Assembly: GCA_016720075.1 (NCBI GenBank)
Contig: JADJXW010000021.1
Coordinates: 401,556-465,555 of the forward strand
From: Pseudomonadota bacterium
Lineage (GTDB): Bacteria; Pseudomonadota; Gammaproteobacteria; Steroidobacterales; Steroidobacteraceae
Direction: 5' to 3'
Length of the DNA: 64,000 nucleotides
The notes beneath the pieces are model-generated. The model saw only the letters and a program-made list of their open reading frames with translations. It was not told the origin of the DNA and did not search any database. This document shows positions 1-7,448 of the stretch, one piece after another. Made by a program: the position numbers and the translations under genes. Position 1 is the first letter of the stretch, and every line of letters starts with the position of its first letter.

Positions 1-2
1 CA

Positions 3-125
3 CTTCAAAGCCTTAAAGAAGTGAACGACCGGACATTGACCTCCAACCTCAGTGACATCCTGACAGCCGTCCAGAAGATGCTTTGGAATCTCGAGAATGG
101 CAGTGCGCGGACGCTGAACAACTAG
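3..125 (+). CDS. C-terminal end of a gene cut by the window edge, unknown product
   Basis: An open frame enters from the left edge and stops at TAG 123-125, giving about 40 residues that begin LQSLKEVNDRTLTSNLSDIL. It is hydrophilic and probably helical (LSDILTAVQKMLWNLENG). There is no start codon inside the window and the fragment is too short to assign. Support is the open frame only; it could be spurious. Confidence 0.35.
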   Translation, partial: LQSLKEVNDRTLTSNLSDILTAVQKMLWNLENGSARTLNN

Positions 126-351
126 CCGACTCGATCACAGGCCCTCCTGATCCGGCTTTGCCGAAGAAGGAGCCCGGAACCACACTCACAATCTGAATTG
201 CCGCAGATGCTGCGGCAACGTGCATCTTGATCGCCCGCAATCTCTGGGCGGGTGATATCGAAGCGGCGATGGCATATCCTCCAGCTCCATCCGGTCTGGA
301 AGCTCCCTCTACCCAGGTGCCCGAAGAGCGCCGCCAGGCGACACTACGACC
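126..351. other. Intergenic region, no gene recognised
   Basis: About 225 bases lie between the partial gene and the DUF2306 gene. Overlapping open frames on both strands have low-complexity shadow composition and no recognisable domain. No convincing promoter or hairpin was found. Confidence 0.4.
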
Positions 352-735
352 ATGCAGTACCTCCACCTCGCATACGCCCATCTGGCAACCATTGTGCCGG
401 CGTTTCTCATTGGAACCTGGCTGCTCTTCATGACGAAGGGCACTCCCAGGCACAGGCTCATGGGCAAGATCTACATGGTGCTGATGCTGGTTACGGCAAC
501 AATTACCTTGTTCATGCCTGCGCTGGTCGGGCCCCGGTTCGCCGGGCATTTCGGGTTCATTCACCTGTTCAGCCTGCTCGTCTTCTATTCCGTGCCCATG
601 GCATTCATCGACGCGAGGCGTGGAAACGTGAAGGGACACAGAGGTTCAATGATTGGCCTGTATGTGGGAGGAATTCTCGTCGCTGGCTTCTTTGCGTTCA
701 TGCCTGGCCGGCTTCTGCACAGTTGGTTGTTCTGA
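352..735 (+). CDS. DUF2306-like small integral membrane protein
   Basis: Predicted 127-residue inner-membrane protein of unknown function. Four hydrophobic segments are visible, roughly residues 8-28, 36-56, 66-84 and 97-116, with short polar loops such as TKGTPRHRLMGK. That layout and the GTPRHRLMGK(I/V)Y stretch resemble the DUF2306 (COG5395) family. The ATG at 352 is the first start in frame and directly precedes the first hydrophobic segment. The next gene starts 16 bases after the stop, so the two may be cotranscribed. Family assignment is from memory of the pattern; role unknown. Confidence 0.7.
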   Translation: MQYLHLAYAHLATIVPAFLIGTWLLFMTKGTPRHRLMGKIYMVLMLVTATITLFMPALVGPRFAGHFGFIHLFSLLVFYSVPMAFIDARRGNVKGHRGSMIGLYVGGILVAGFFAFMPGRLLHSWLF

Positions 736-751
736 TCAAGAGTCGCGAATT

Positions 752-1141
752 GTGAACAAGGTTCCAGAAGGCACTGAGCGAGTCCGCGCATTCCTCCCGT
801 GCAGGGACTTCGACCTGTCCAAGCGCTTTTACGAAGCGCTTGGATTTCAGAAAGTCCTCGATTCCGAGGTGGCTATCTTCAATGCCGGCTCGGGTGGGTT
901 CATTCTGCAGCGCTACTTCCAGAAGGAGTGGGCCGAGAACACCATGCTGCAGTTCATGGTCGACGACCTGGATGCATGGTGGGAGCACATCTCTGGCCTG
1001 GATCTGCCCGGCCAATTTGGGGTTCAACCACCAAAGGCCCCCGCGATGCAGCCCTGGGGCCTGAGGGTGGCATTCGTGTTCGATCCATCCGGCGTTCTCT
1101 GGCATGTGTGCCAGCGTCGCAGCGGTGCAGCGCAGGACTGA
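752..1141 (+). CDS. VOC (glyoxalase/bleomycin-resistance fold) family protein
   Basis: Predicted 129-residue single-domain VOC protein. The opening 'VRAFLPCRDFDLSKRFYEAL' is the typical first beta-alpha unit, and the end 'FVFDPSGVLWHVCQ' is the usual terminal metal-site strand. The GTG at 752 is preferred: it places the conserved FLPCRDF strand near the N-terminus and lies just after the previous stop, whereas the longer frame would start inside the DUF2306 gene. VOC proteins include dioxygenases, isomerases and drug-binding proteins; nothing here fixes the substrate. Confidence 0.75.
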   Translation: MNKVPEGTERVRAFLPCRDFDLSKRFYEALGFQKVLDSEVAIFNAGSGGFILQRYFQKEWAENTMLQFMVDDLDAWWEHISGLDLPGQFGVQPPKAPAMQPWGLRVAFVFDPSGVLWHVCQRRSGAAQD

Positions 1142-1183
1142 CGCGTATCGACCTGCTGGTAGCCGCGGTACGATTCACTTCCT

Positions 1184-1486
1184 ATGGTCAATCATTCCCA
1201 AGATATCCCTCGGGGAGGGCCTGGAGTCGGGTTTCTGTCGATCCGCCTCGCTTTGCTTTTTGGTGTCGGCGCCCTGTCAGGGTGCGCATTCCATGGCTTC
1301 TCCCTTCCAAAGGGCGTGTACCTGCCCAATTGCAGCTACGGGGTCCTGGCCGAATCGCAGCCGGCGCGATGCATGACGAGGGCGGAGTACAAGGCAGCGA
1401 AAGAGAAGACGCGTCAGTCACGGGAAGACGCCAAGCAAAGCAGCGGCAAAGAGGTTGACCCCCGATACAAGGACTGGATTCCCTGA
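1184..1486 (+). CDS. Small lipoprotein with C-terminal DPR-x-x-DWIP motif (copy 1)
   Basis: About 100 residues. A hydrophobic stretch followed by LSGC (GVGALSGC) forms a lipobox, so the mature protein is probably a lipid-anchored envelope peptide of roughly 65 residues. The mature part is charged (EYKAAKEKTRQSREDAKQ), probably helical, and ends DPRYKDWIP. The same ending occurs in a second small lipoprotein at 2586-2870 (DPRFEDWIP), so the two are paralogues with a conserved tail. The ATG at 1184 leaves a long pre-signal segment; a later start is possible but no better codon is obvious. No known family recognised. Confidence 0.65.
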   Translation: MVNHSQDIPRGGPGVGFLSIRLALLFGVGALSGCAFHGFSLPKGVYLPNCSYGVLAESQPARCMTRAEYKAAKEKTRQSREDAKQSSGKEVDPRYKDWIP

Positions 1487-1522
1487 GCGCGCGGGCGCTC
1501 ATGGGGATTGTCGGCCATCATC

Positions 1523-2071
1523 ATGTATACGCACGTAGTCCTGCTTCGGGGCGTGAACGTGGGGAAGGGGAACCGCATTCCCATGGCAACGTTCAAGTCG
1601 TTGTTGCAGAGACTGGGGTGCGAGGATGTCAGAACGCTGCTTAACAGCGGAAATGCAGTTGTGTCCAGGCCAAAGGTGTCCGCAGGTACACTGGCTGGCG
1701 AAGTCAGCTCGGCAATTCATGACACGGTCGGACTCGACGTCCAGGTGGTAGTGAAATCCAGTCGGGACTTTGGCGCCATAGTCGCGAGCAACCAACTGCT
1801 CTCGAGCAGCACGGATCCATCACGACTCCTTGTCTCATTCGCGCAAAGCGGGCCTGCCCTGAAGGCTCTGGCATCCATTTCCAGTGTCGTCCGCGCTCCG
1901 GACAGGTTTCATCTGGGTGCGAAGGCCGCCTACCTGTATTGCCCGCGTGGAATCCTCGTGAGTGAAGCTGCGAAGGCGTTACTGGGCAAGGCGGGTCGTG
2001 GTGTCACCACCAGGAACTGGGCCACCGTGCTGAAGATTCATGGGCTCTTGTCGGCCCAGATGCATGAATGA
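1523..2071 (+). CDS. DUF1697 family protein
   Basis: Predicted 182-residue cytoplasmic protein. The N-terminus 'YTHVVLLRGVNVGKGNRIPM' matches the DUF1697 hallmark (Y-x-A-L-L-R-G-I-N-V-G-x-x-N-x-x-x-M), followed by 'LGCEDVRTLLNSGNAVV', the usual second motif. The ATG at 1523 is chosen over the TTG at 1508 because it starts exactly at the family N-terminus. The end overlaps the next gene by four bases (ATGA), suggesting translational coupling. Function of the family is not established. Confidence 0.85.
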   Translation: MYTHVVLLRGVNVGKGNRIPMATFKSLLQRLGCEDVRTLLNSGNAVVSRPKVSAGTLAGEVSSAIHDTVGLDVQVVVKSSRDFGAIVASNQLLSSSTDPSRLLVSFAQSGPALKALASISSVVRAPDRFHLGAKAAYLYCPRGILVSEAAKALLGKAGRGVTTRNWATVLKIHGLLSAQMHE

Positions 2072-2589
2072 GCCTGCGCCGGGCTAAGATTGTAGGAATG
2101 TCCCCCGCAGGAGTCGCATTGATGCTTACGGCAATACCGCGGCACTGGTTCTCCTGGAATTTCACGCTGCTGGATGGTGGGCTGCCCTTCGGGGAGCTGG
2201 GCATGGCCATGTGGCGCGAGAAGGGCGGGTTCACGATCTCGAATACGGTCTACCGCATATCCCGGGAAAGGTTGTTCTCGGGGGGCTTCGTCCTGGAATC
2301 CAACGGTGTTGTGATCGCAACAGCAAGGAAGCCAAGTGCATTCACCCGCCGCTTTCTGATCGAGCAGGGCGGTGTGCAATACGAGCTCAGGCCCCGATCA
2401 ATGTTCTTGCGTGGGTTTCAGCTGCGCGCGGGCGACCAGGTAGTTGGCACCCTGCTCCCCGACGGATTCCTCAGTCGGCGCATGAATATCGATCTACCAG
2501 GGAGTATTCCAATGCCCATGAGGGCCTTTTTGATCTGGCTGACGGTGCTGATGTGGAAGCGAGAAGCTGACTCGGCAGGCGCGTCGTGA
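2068..2589 (+). CDS. Hypothetical protein, about 173 residues
   Basis: Not assigned to a family. The frame is open from an ATG overlapping the DUF1697 stop to 2589. It is rich in beta-strand-like segments with alternating aromatic residues (RHWFSWNFTLLDGGLPFGEL, FIEQGGVQYELRPRS-like stretches), which recalls a tubby/LURP-one type barrel, but this is only an impression. The C-terminal part has one hydrophobic helix (MRAFLIWLTVLMW). The true start may be an internal ATG at 2098 or 2122. It sits between two coupled genes in a run of small plus-strand genes. Confidence 0.55.
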   Translation: MSLRRAKIVGMSPAGVALMLTAIPRHWFSWNFTLLDGGLPFGELGMAMWREKGGFTISNTVYRISRERLFSGGFVLESNGVVIATARKPSAFTRRFLIEQGGVQYELRPRSMFLRGFQLRAGDQVVGTLLPDGFLSRRMNIDLPGSIPMPMRAFLIWLTVLMWKREADSAGAS

Positions 2590-2870
2590 GGAGCGGGACA
2601 GTGCGCAAGGTGAAAGCGGGCTGCGTGAATGCTCGTCTGGTCATGGGCCTTCTCGGGATGCTGCTGGTTGCTGGGTGCAGCTTCGAAAGCATCCGCCTGC
2701 ACGAGCGGCAACGTTGCGCTGCCATGCCGCAGTCCCAGGCGTCCCAATGCTACAGCCGCACGCGTGATACCCGCTTCGAGTATGAAGCCAAGCGCAGGCA
2801 GCTCGAGCAATCCCTGAAGAACCCGCCAGAGAAGGCCGTGGATCCCCGCTTCGAGGATTGGATACCGTAG
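2586..2870 (+). CDS. Small lipoprotein with C-terminal DPR-x-x-DWIP motif (copy 2)
   Basis: About 94 residues. A signal sequence ends in LLVAGC, a good lipobox, followed by a charged, Arg/Gln-rich mature segment with two further cysteines (RQRCAAMPQSQASQCYS) and the tail DPRFEDWIP. The tail is nearly identical to that of the lipoprotein at 1184-1486, although the middle regions differ, pointing to a shared C-terminal function. The GTG at 2586 overlaps the previous stop; a start at GTG 2601 would give a more compact signal peptide. No known family recognised. Confidence 0.65.
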   Translation: MRSGTVRKVKAGCVNARLVMGLLGMLLVAGCSFESIRLHERQRCAAMPQSQASQCYSRTRDTRFEYEAKRRQLEQSLKNPPEKAVDPRFEDWIP

Positions 2871-2912
2871 GAATACGTTCCGCGATAACAACCAAAACGA
2901 AAGGAATGGAGC

Positions 2913-3332
2913 ATGGAGCAGTCGGCAATCTTTGAACCCTTCCTCGCAACCCTGCTGCTGACCCTGCTGGTGTGGGTTTACATGTACGGTCGGCGACTGC
3001 CGTTCATCTTCTCGAGCGGGCTTGATCCCAGGCAGATGACGCCACTCGAGCTGGCGCGGTTGTCTCCACCGCAGGTGTCAAATCCTTCCGACAACCTGAA
3101 GAACCTGTTCGAGCTGCCCACGGTCTTCTATGCCGTAGTGCTCTACCTCCATGCAGGGGGCCAGGTCGACGCAATACATGTGGGCGCCGCGTGGGTATTC
3201 TTTGCGTTCCGGGCAATGCACAGCGTCGTGCATTGCACCTTCAATTTCATTCCGCTCAGGTTCGTGCTGTATGTGACATCGGCGGCGGCGGTGTGGTCAA
3301 TGGTGCTCAGGGCTGCCTGGGCTGCCGTATGA
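2913..3332 (+). CDS. MAPEG family membrane protein
   Basis: Predicted 139-residue four-helix membrane protein of the MAPEG superfamily (membrane-associated eicosanoid and glutathione metabolism). Visible family traits are a first helix followed by 'VSNPSDNLKNLFELPTVFYA', the classic N-x-x-N-x-x-E-x-P signature near helix 2, and a helix-3 segment 'WVFFAFRAMHSVVHCTFN' that matches the family's R-x-x-H-s-x-x-H pattern. An AAGGA-like Shine-Dalgarno precedes the ATG (gaaaggaatggagcATG). Bacterial members are usually of unknown substrate. Confidence 0.88.
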   Translation: MEQSAIFEPFLATLLLTLLVWVYMYGRRLPFIFSSGLDPRQMTPLELARLSPPQVSNPSDNLKNLFELPTVFYAVVLYLHAGGQVDAIHVGAAWVFFAFRAMHSVVHCTFNFIPLRFVLYVTSAAAVWSMVLRAAWAAV

Positions 3333-3370
3333 TTGCGGCCGCCTGAAGGTTGCGTATGGGAGAGATGCAG

Positions 3371-3553
3371 ATGTCCGAGAAAGGAAAGGGTCGCAAGGTG
3401 GGTGTCTTCCTCGCGCTGGGCGTGGCGATAGGCACCGGGTTTGGCGTTGCGACCGGAAATATCCCCATGGGCGTTTCCCTGGGCGCGGCCCTGGGCGTTG
3501 CGCTGGGCTACCACATGGCCAAGCGTGCGGCGATGAAGCCCCCGAAGCCCTAG
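3371..3553 (+). CDS. Small glycine-rich membrane protein
   Basis: Sixty residues if started at ATG 3371, which has a GGGAGAG ribosome-binding site upstream; an in-frame start at 3350 would add seven residues. Two Gly/Ala-rich hydrophobic segments (LALGVAIGTGFGVATG and GVSLGAALGVALGYHMA) look like glycine-zipper hairpins. Lys/Pro-rich ends suggest cytoplasmic termini. Similar short proteins are widespread and unassigned. Confidence 0.6.
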   Translation: MSEKGKGRKVGVFLALGVAIGTGFGVATGNIPMGVSLGAALGVALGYHMAKRAAMKPPKP

Positions 3554-3563
3554 AATCCGCACC

Positions 3564-3872
3564 ATGAACCATTTCCTGCTCTTCTACGAATTCGTTCCCG
3601 ACTACATGGAACGCCGCGCGCCCCTGCGCAACGAACACCTGAAGCTGGCGTGGGAGGCCCAGGCCCGCGGCGAGCTGGTGCTGGCTGGTGCCTATGCCGA
3701 TCCCGCCGATGGATCCGCCGCGCTGTTCAGGGCCGAATCCGCTGAAACCGTCGAGCGCTTCGCTGCGGGTGATCCGTATGTGCGCGCCGGCCTGGTGAAG
3801 CGCTGGCACGTGCGCAAGTGGACGACCGTGGTGGGTGATGCGGCCAGCAATCCGGTGCGGCCCGCCGTCTAG
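3564..3872 (+). CDS. YciI-like (YCII domain) protein
   Basis: Predicted 102-residue protein with the YCII/DGPF ferredoxin-like fold. It begins MNHFLLFYEFVPDYMERRAP, keeps 'LKLAWEAQARGELVLAGAYA' (the usual H-x-x-x-x-x-x-x-x-G-x-L-x-x-G region) and 'FAAGDPYVRAGLVKRWHVRKW', which is the canonical (D)-P-Y-v-x-A-G-l C-terminal motif. The family includes dehydrochlorinase-like and regulatory proteins; its common function is unknown. It lies directly upstream of the DUF3291 gene with no gap. Confidence 0.85.
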   Translation: MNHFLLFYEFVPDYMERRAPLRNEHLKLAWEAQARGELVLAGAYADPADGSAALFRAESAETVERFAAGDPYVRAGLVKRWHVRKWTTVVGDAASNPVRPAV

Positions 3873-4331
3873 ATGAGGGGCGGCACCGTGATTGACGAGG
3901 CGCGGCATCTCGCCCAGCTCAATATCGCGCTGATGCGCGAGCCGGCGGACTCGCCCGTCATGGCGGACTTCTTCGCGAACATCGATCGCATCAATGCGCT
4001 GGCGGAGTCCGCGCCCGGCTTCGTGTGGCGACTGAAAGGGGATCCACCCGTGAATCCCTTCGGGGCGAACGCGCTCGTGAATCTTTCCGTGTGGCGCGGC
4101 GTCGAGGCTCTGTCGGACTTCGTGCACAAGTCCGGGCACATGGACATCATGCGCCGGCGACGCGAGTGGTTCGCGCGGCAGCCCGAGGCAACCCTGGTGC
4201 TGTGGTGGGTGCCTGCGGGGCACGAGCCCAGCGTCGAGGAAGCCGCCGACCGACTCGAGCAGTTGCGGCGAGAGGGCCCCACGGCCAGCGCATTTACCTT
4301 CGCAACCCACCACCTTAAGGTCACCCCATGA
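3873..4331 (+). CDS. DUF3291 domain protein
   Basis: Predicted 152-residue protein. 'HLAQLNIALMREP', 'ANIDRINALAESAPGFVWRL' and 'VNLSVWRGVEALSDFVH' follow the order and spacing of DUF3291 proteins (dimeric ferredoxin-like fold, related to antibiotic-biosynthesis monooxygenase-like domains). The ATG at 3873 follows the upstream TAG immediately; a GTG at 3888 is an alternative. The stop overlaps the next start as ATGA. Biochemical role unknown. Confidence 0.85.
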   Translation: MRGGTVIDEARHLAQLNIALMREPADSPVMADFFANIDRINALAESAPGFVWRLKGDPPVNPFGANALVNLSVWRGVEALSDFVHKSGHMDIMRRRREWFARQPEATLVLWWVPAGHEPSVEEAADRLEQLRREGPTASAFTFATHHLKVTP

Positions 4332-4513
4332 GCAGTAATGGAATGTTCCGCTACGGCGGCTATCGCACGTTTGGAGTGGCGAAGATGGGCGTGGGCTTCG
4401 GCACCGCGCTGGCCATCACCATCTCGTGGAGCGCAAACAAGTCGATTCTCTGGGCCATCTTCCACGGGATTTTGTCCTGGCTCTACGTCGTCTATTACGC
4501 CATAAGGTACTGA
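4328..4513 (+). CDS. Small membrane protein, unknown function
   Basis: Sixty-one residues, start overlapping the DUF3291 stop by four bases. One clear hydrophobic helix pair: 'VGFGTALAITISWSANKSIL' then 'WAIFHGILSWLYVVYYAI'. The pattern G-T-A-L-A-I-x-x-S-W-S-x-N-x-S-I-L-W-A-I-x-H-G recurs in short uncharacterised bacterial proteins as I recall. Its tight packing in the operon supports a real gene. Confidence 0.65.
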   Translation: MSSNGMFRYGGYRTFGVAKMGVGFGTALAITISWSANKSILWAIFHGILSWLYVVYYAIRY

Positions 4514-4528
4514 AGGCGGCACCGGGTC

Positions 4529-4876
4529 ATGGCAACGCGCGAAGACACCGTCCAGTTCATCGCCGACCAGGCCGGTCTTGGAAAGCGGCTCGAGTTCCGC
4601 AAGATGTTCGGCGAGTACGCGCTCTATGTGGATGGCAAGGTCACGGCACTGGTGTGCGATGACCAGCTGTTCCTCAAGCCCACGCCGGAAGGTCGCGGGT
4701 TCCTGGGTGCGGTAACCGAAGGGGCGCCGTATCCCGGCGCCAAGCCGCATCTGCTGATCGCGGAAGACCTGGAGGACCCCGAGCGGCTGAAGCAGGTGCT
4801 GGAGATCACCGCTGCAGCATTGCCGGCGCCGAAGCCGAAGACCGCGAAAAAGCCGCTATCATCGCGAAAGAAATAA
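4529..4876 (+). CDS. TfoX N-terminal domain protein
   Basis: Predicted 115-residue protein with only the TfoX/Sxy N-terminal domain: 'LEFRKMFGEYALYVDGKVTALVCDDQLFLKP' (read in two parts) matches the family's k-M-F-G-x-y-g-l-y-x-x-g-x-x-f-a-l-i-x-d-d-x-l-y-l-K. TfoX in other gammaproteobacteria activates competence genes, but it needs the C-terminal helix-hairpin domain that is absent here. Most single-domain members have no known role. A Lys/Pro-rich tail (PAPKPKTAKKPLSSRKK) may bind nucleic acid. Confidence 0.82.
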   Translation: MATREDTVQFIADQAGLGKRLEFRKMFGEYALYVDGKVTALVCDDQLFLKPTPEGRGFLGAVTEGAPYPGAKPHLLIAEDLEDPERLKQVLEITAAALPAPKPKTAKKPLSSRKK

Positions 4877-4892
4877 ACCCCGGGGATCAACC

Positions 4893-5795
4893 GTGACATG
4901 TCCAACCTTCGTGAATGCCTGCCTGGCGCTGTGCGCCGCCCTTCTCATGCCAGCAATGAGCCTGGCCCAGGCCGCCCAGGCCCCGCCCCCGGCTCCGGCG
5001 CAGTTGGCGCTGTCGTGCACGCGCGGCGGCCTGCAACGCGCAGTGAATCTGTACGTCGAGGCGCAGAAGAAGGGCGACCTGTCGGGGCTGCCGCTCGCCC
5101 GCGGCGTGGGCTACTGGGAGAACATCGCCCCCGCGGACATCACCAAGGGCATCGTCAACAAGGCGATGAAGATCGATCATCACCGCAGCTTCCTCGACAC
5201 CGACAGCTGCCAGACCTTCACCGAAGTGATCGTCACCGACAAGGCGGCGCCCTATGTGCTCGGCACCCGCCTGCGCGTGAACCACGACAAGATCGCCGAG
5301 GTGGAGATTATCTGGACCACCACCGGCTACTGGCTGTTCAACGCCGACAACTACCTGAAATACTCCTCGGCCGAGAAGTGGGATCCAATTCCGGCCGATC
5401 GCCGCGACACGCGCGGCACGCTGGTGTCGGCCGCCAATGCCTACCTCGACGCCTTCCTCGAGCAGAAGCTCGACCTGGTGCCGTGGGGTTTTCCCTGCGA
5501 GCGGGTCGAGGGCGGCATGTACACGGGCAAGGGCCTGCCCACCGACAGCTGCGAGGTCGGCGTGCCGGGCAATGTGAACATCGCCAACCGCAGGTTCGTG
5601 GTGGATGAGGTGATGGGCACCGTGCTCGTGCTGTGCACCTTTGGCGCCGGTGGACCGAATGGCGGCAGCGGCGCGCCGGATTCGCATCTGTTCCGCGTCG
5701 AGAATGGCAAGCTTCGCTACGTGCATACGCTCACGCATCTGCTGCAGTCGGCGTTCCGGGGCAATACCACGCCGGGCAGCAGCGGCACGCGATAA
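4893..5795 (+). CDS. Secreted DUF8021-like protein (copy 1)
   Basis: 300 residues starting at GTG 4893 after a GGGG-type ribosome-binding site. A signal peptide (ALCAALLMPAMSLAQA) is followed by two halves of NTF2-like character. Features that match DUF8021 as I remember it are 'CTRGGLQRAVNLYVEAQKKG', 'YWENIAPADITKGI', 'RDTRGTLVSAANAYLDAF', 'VPWGFPCERVEGGMYTG' and 'HLFRVENGKLRYVHTLT'. The paired cysteines (CERVEG, DSCEVG) suggest disulphides in the periplasm. A related gene lies at 6420-7448, with a third secreted Cys-rich protein between them. Function unknown. Confidence 0.75.
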   Translation: MTCPTFVNACLALCAALLMPAMSLAQAAQAPPPAPAQLALSCTRGGLQRAVNLYVEAQKKGDLSGLPLARGVGYWENIAPADITKGIVNKAMKIDHHRSFLDTDSCQTFTEVIVTDKAAPYVLGTRLRVNHDKIAEVEIIWTTTGYWLFNADNYLKYSSAEKWDPIPADRRDTRGTLVSAANAYLDAFLEQKLDLVPWGFPCERVEGGMYTGKGLPTDSCEVGVPGNVNIANRRFVVDEVMGTVLVLCTFGAGGPNGGSGAPDSHLFRVENGKLRYVHTLTHLLQSAFRGNTTPGSSGTR

Positions 5796-5808
5796 GCGGA
5801 AAGCAAGC

Positions 5809-6402
5809 ATGCGCAGCGCCAGAAACCTTGCCGGCATTTTCTTCATCGCCGCGGCAGTGTTGTCGGGGGTGGCTCTAGCGGCCGCGCCGGACGGCAAGAT
5901 CACGCTGTCAGCGCAGGAGAAGAAGGTGATGGCCGCCCGCTGCGCCACAGGCCTCGATACCGCCACGGCGCGAGAGGTCGGAGCGTCGCGGCTCGTGGCC
6001 AGCGTACGGTGCGTGGCGCATGGCAAGGAAGGCGAGATTCCGGTGGCCGGTGCCGCGCAGTGCGAGAAGAAGGCCGGCGCATGGAAGTGCGCCGCGGCCC
6101 GCGACGCGCTGGTGATGACGCTGTACGACGACTCCGTGCTGGCGCTGGTGGTGGAGGGCGTGCGCGCGGTCGAGGCCATCCAGGTAGTGAACACAATTGC
6201 CGACATGTCGATTGCGCCCTTCCAGAACGGCGCGATCGAAGTGCTGCAGGATCAGTGCATATTGCGGCAACTACCCAAGGCCCTGTTCAAGGGCGCCACA
6301 CATTTCACACTGGATTGCATGCCGGCCACCGTGGCGGTGACGCGCGACTGCTGGGACAAGCGCTGCCGGTTCTTCATCACCGACGTCAAGAAGCGTGACT
6401 GA
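5809..6402 (+). CDS. Secreted cysteine-rich hypothetical protein
   Basis: 197 residues from ATG 5809, 13 bases after the preceding stop. The N-terminus is a clean signal peptide (LAGIFFIAAAVLSGVALAAA). The mature protein carries about eight cysteines, several in short loops (QCEKKAGAWKC, TRDCWDKRC), so a disulphide-stabilised periplasmic or secreted protein is likely. No domain is recognised. It sits between two DUF8021-like genes, which suggests a shared process, but nothing identifies it. Confidence 0.65.
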   Translation: MRSARNLAGIFFIAAAVLSGVALAAAPDGKITLSAQEKKVMAARCATGLDTATAREVGASRLVASVRCVAHGKEGEIPVAGAAQCEKKAGAWKCAAARDALVMTLYDDSVLALVVEGVRAVEAIQVVNTIADMSIAPFQNGAIEVLQDQCILRQLPKALFKGATHFTLDCMPATVAVTRDCWDKRCRFFITDVKKRD

Positions 6403-6419
6403 CAAAAAAAGGGGGCCTC

Positions 6420-7448
6420 ATGCGCATCTCCGGGTTCTTCATTTCGATTGCCGCGATTGCCATGGTCGGGCCTGCCGTGTCGGCCGAATCCCGGCCCAGC
6501 CCGGCCTGTGATCGCGCCTGCCTTTATGGCGTGCTCGACCAGTACCTGGTCGCGCTGCGCGCGCAGGATTCCCGGCGCGTGCCCTGGGCGGCGCAGGTGA
6601 TCAATACCGAGAACAACGTGGAGCTCATCCCCGGTGACGGGCTCTGGGGCACGCTGACCTCGCTCGACAGCACATACGAGATGCGCTTCGCCGATGTGGC
6701 CGTGGGCCAGGTGGCCATCTTCGGCGTGGTCGACGAGAGCGGCACGCGCGCGCCGTATGCGCTGCGACTGAAGGTGGTGGATCGCACGGTGAGCGAAGCC
6801 GAGACGATCATCGCCCGCCCGCAGGAGGCCGGCGTGCCATTCGTGAATGCCACTCTGAGCGCCATTCCCATCTGGAACGAGATGCTGACGCCGGCGCAGC
6901 GCATGTCACGCCAGCAGATGATCAACGTGGCCAATGGCTACTTCGACACGCTGCAACTCAACGACGGCAAGCTCTACACCTCGCTTACCGCGGACTGCAA
7001 TCGCCGCGAGAACGGCACGCAGACCACCAACAACACGGGACCGGGCGCCAATCCGATCTGGAAATACGGCTGCGAGCAGCAGTTCCGGCTGGGCGCCTAT
7101 CGTTACGACGACCGACTGCGCGCCCGGCGATTCGAGGTGGTGGACGAGGAACGCGGCATCGTGCTGGCCGGCGGATTCATCGATCACTCGGGTCGCATCA
7201 AGGAATTTCCGCTGACCGACGGCACCACGCGCAAGTCGAACTACCTGCGACCGCACACCTTCTCGCTGTTCGAGGCCTTCAAGATCGTGGACGGGAAGAT
7301 CCGGCAGGTGGAAGCCGTGTTCTTCACGCTGCCCTACAACAGCCCCTCGCCGTGGGATCGCGCCTTGCAGGAATTCCAGCGGCCCCAGGCCGTAGGCGCC
7401 GCGGAAACGGCGCGCGAAGTGGCTGGGCTCGGCGAAGCCGCAGCGTGA
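6420..7448 (+). CDS. Secreted DUF8021-like protein (copy 2), C-terminal end probably frameshifted
   Basis: 342 residues as read, with signal peptide (FFISIAAIAMVGPAVSA). 'CDRACLYGVLDQYLVALRAQ' and 'MINVANGYFDTLQLNDGKLY' align with the repeated motifs of the copy at 4893-5795, so the two are divergent paralogues. The expected C-terminus lies near 'VFFTLPYNSPSPW' (about 7355). The last 28 residues are the antisense of the AraC helix-turn-helix and look unnatural. One extra base near 7356-7375 would account for this: removing it gives a stop at 7393-7395 here and restores the AraC stop on the other strand. Confidence 0.75.
   Translation: MRISGFFISIAAIAMVGPAVSAESRPSPACDRACLYGVLDQYLVALRAQDSRRVPWAAQVINTENNVELIPGDGLWGTLTSLDSTYEMRFADVAVGQVAIFGVVDESGTRAPYALRLKVVDRTVSEAETIIARPQEAGVPFVNATLSAIPIWNEMLTPAQRMSRQQMINVANGYFDTLQLNDGKLYTSLTADCNRRENGTQTTNNTGPGANPIWKYGCEQQFRLGAYRYDDRLRARRFEVVDEERGIVLAGGFIDHSGRIKEFPLTDGTTRKSNYLRPHTFSLFEAFKIVDGKIRQVEAVFFTLPYNSPSPWDRALQEFQRPQAVGAAETAREVAGLGEAAA

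Noticed and set aside
49..639. Minus-strand gene of about 196 codons at the left edge
   Set aside because: Low-complexity His/Glu/Gly composition, antisense to the DUF2306 gene, no motif and no ribosome-binding site.
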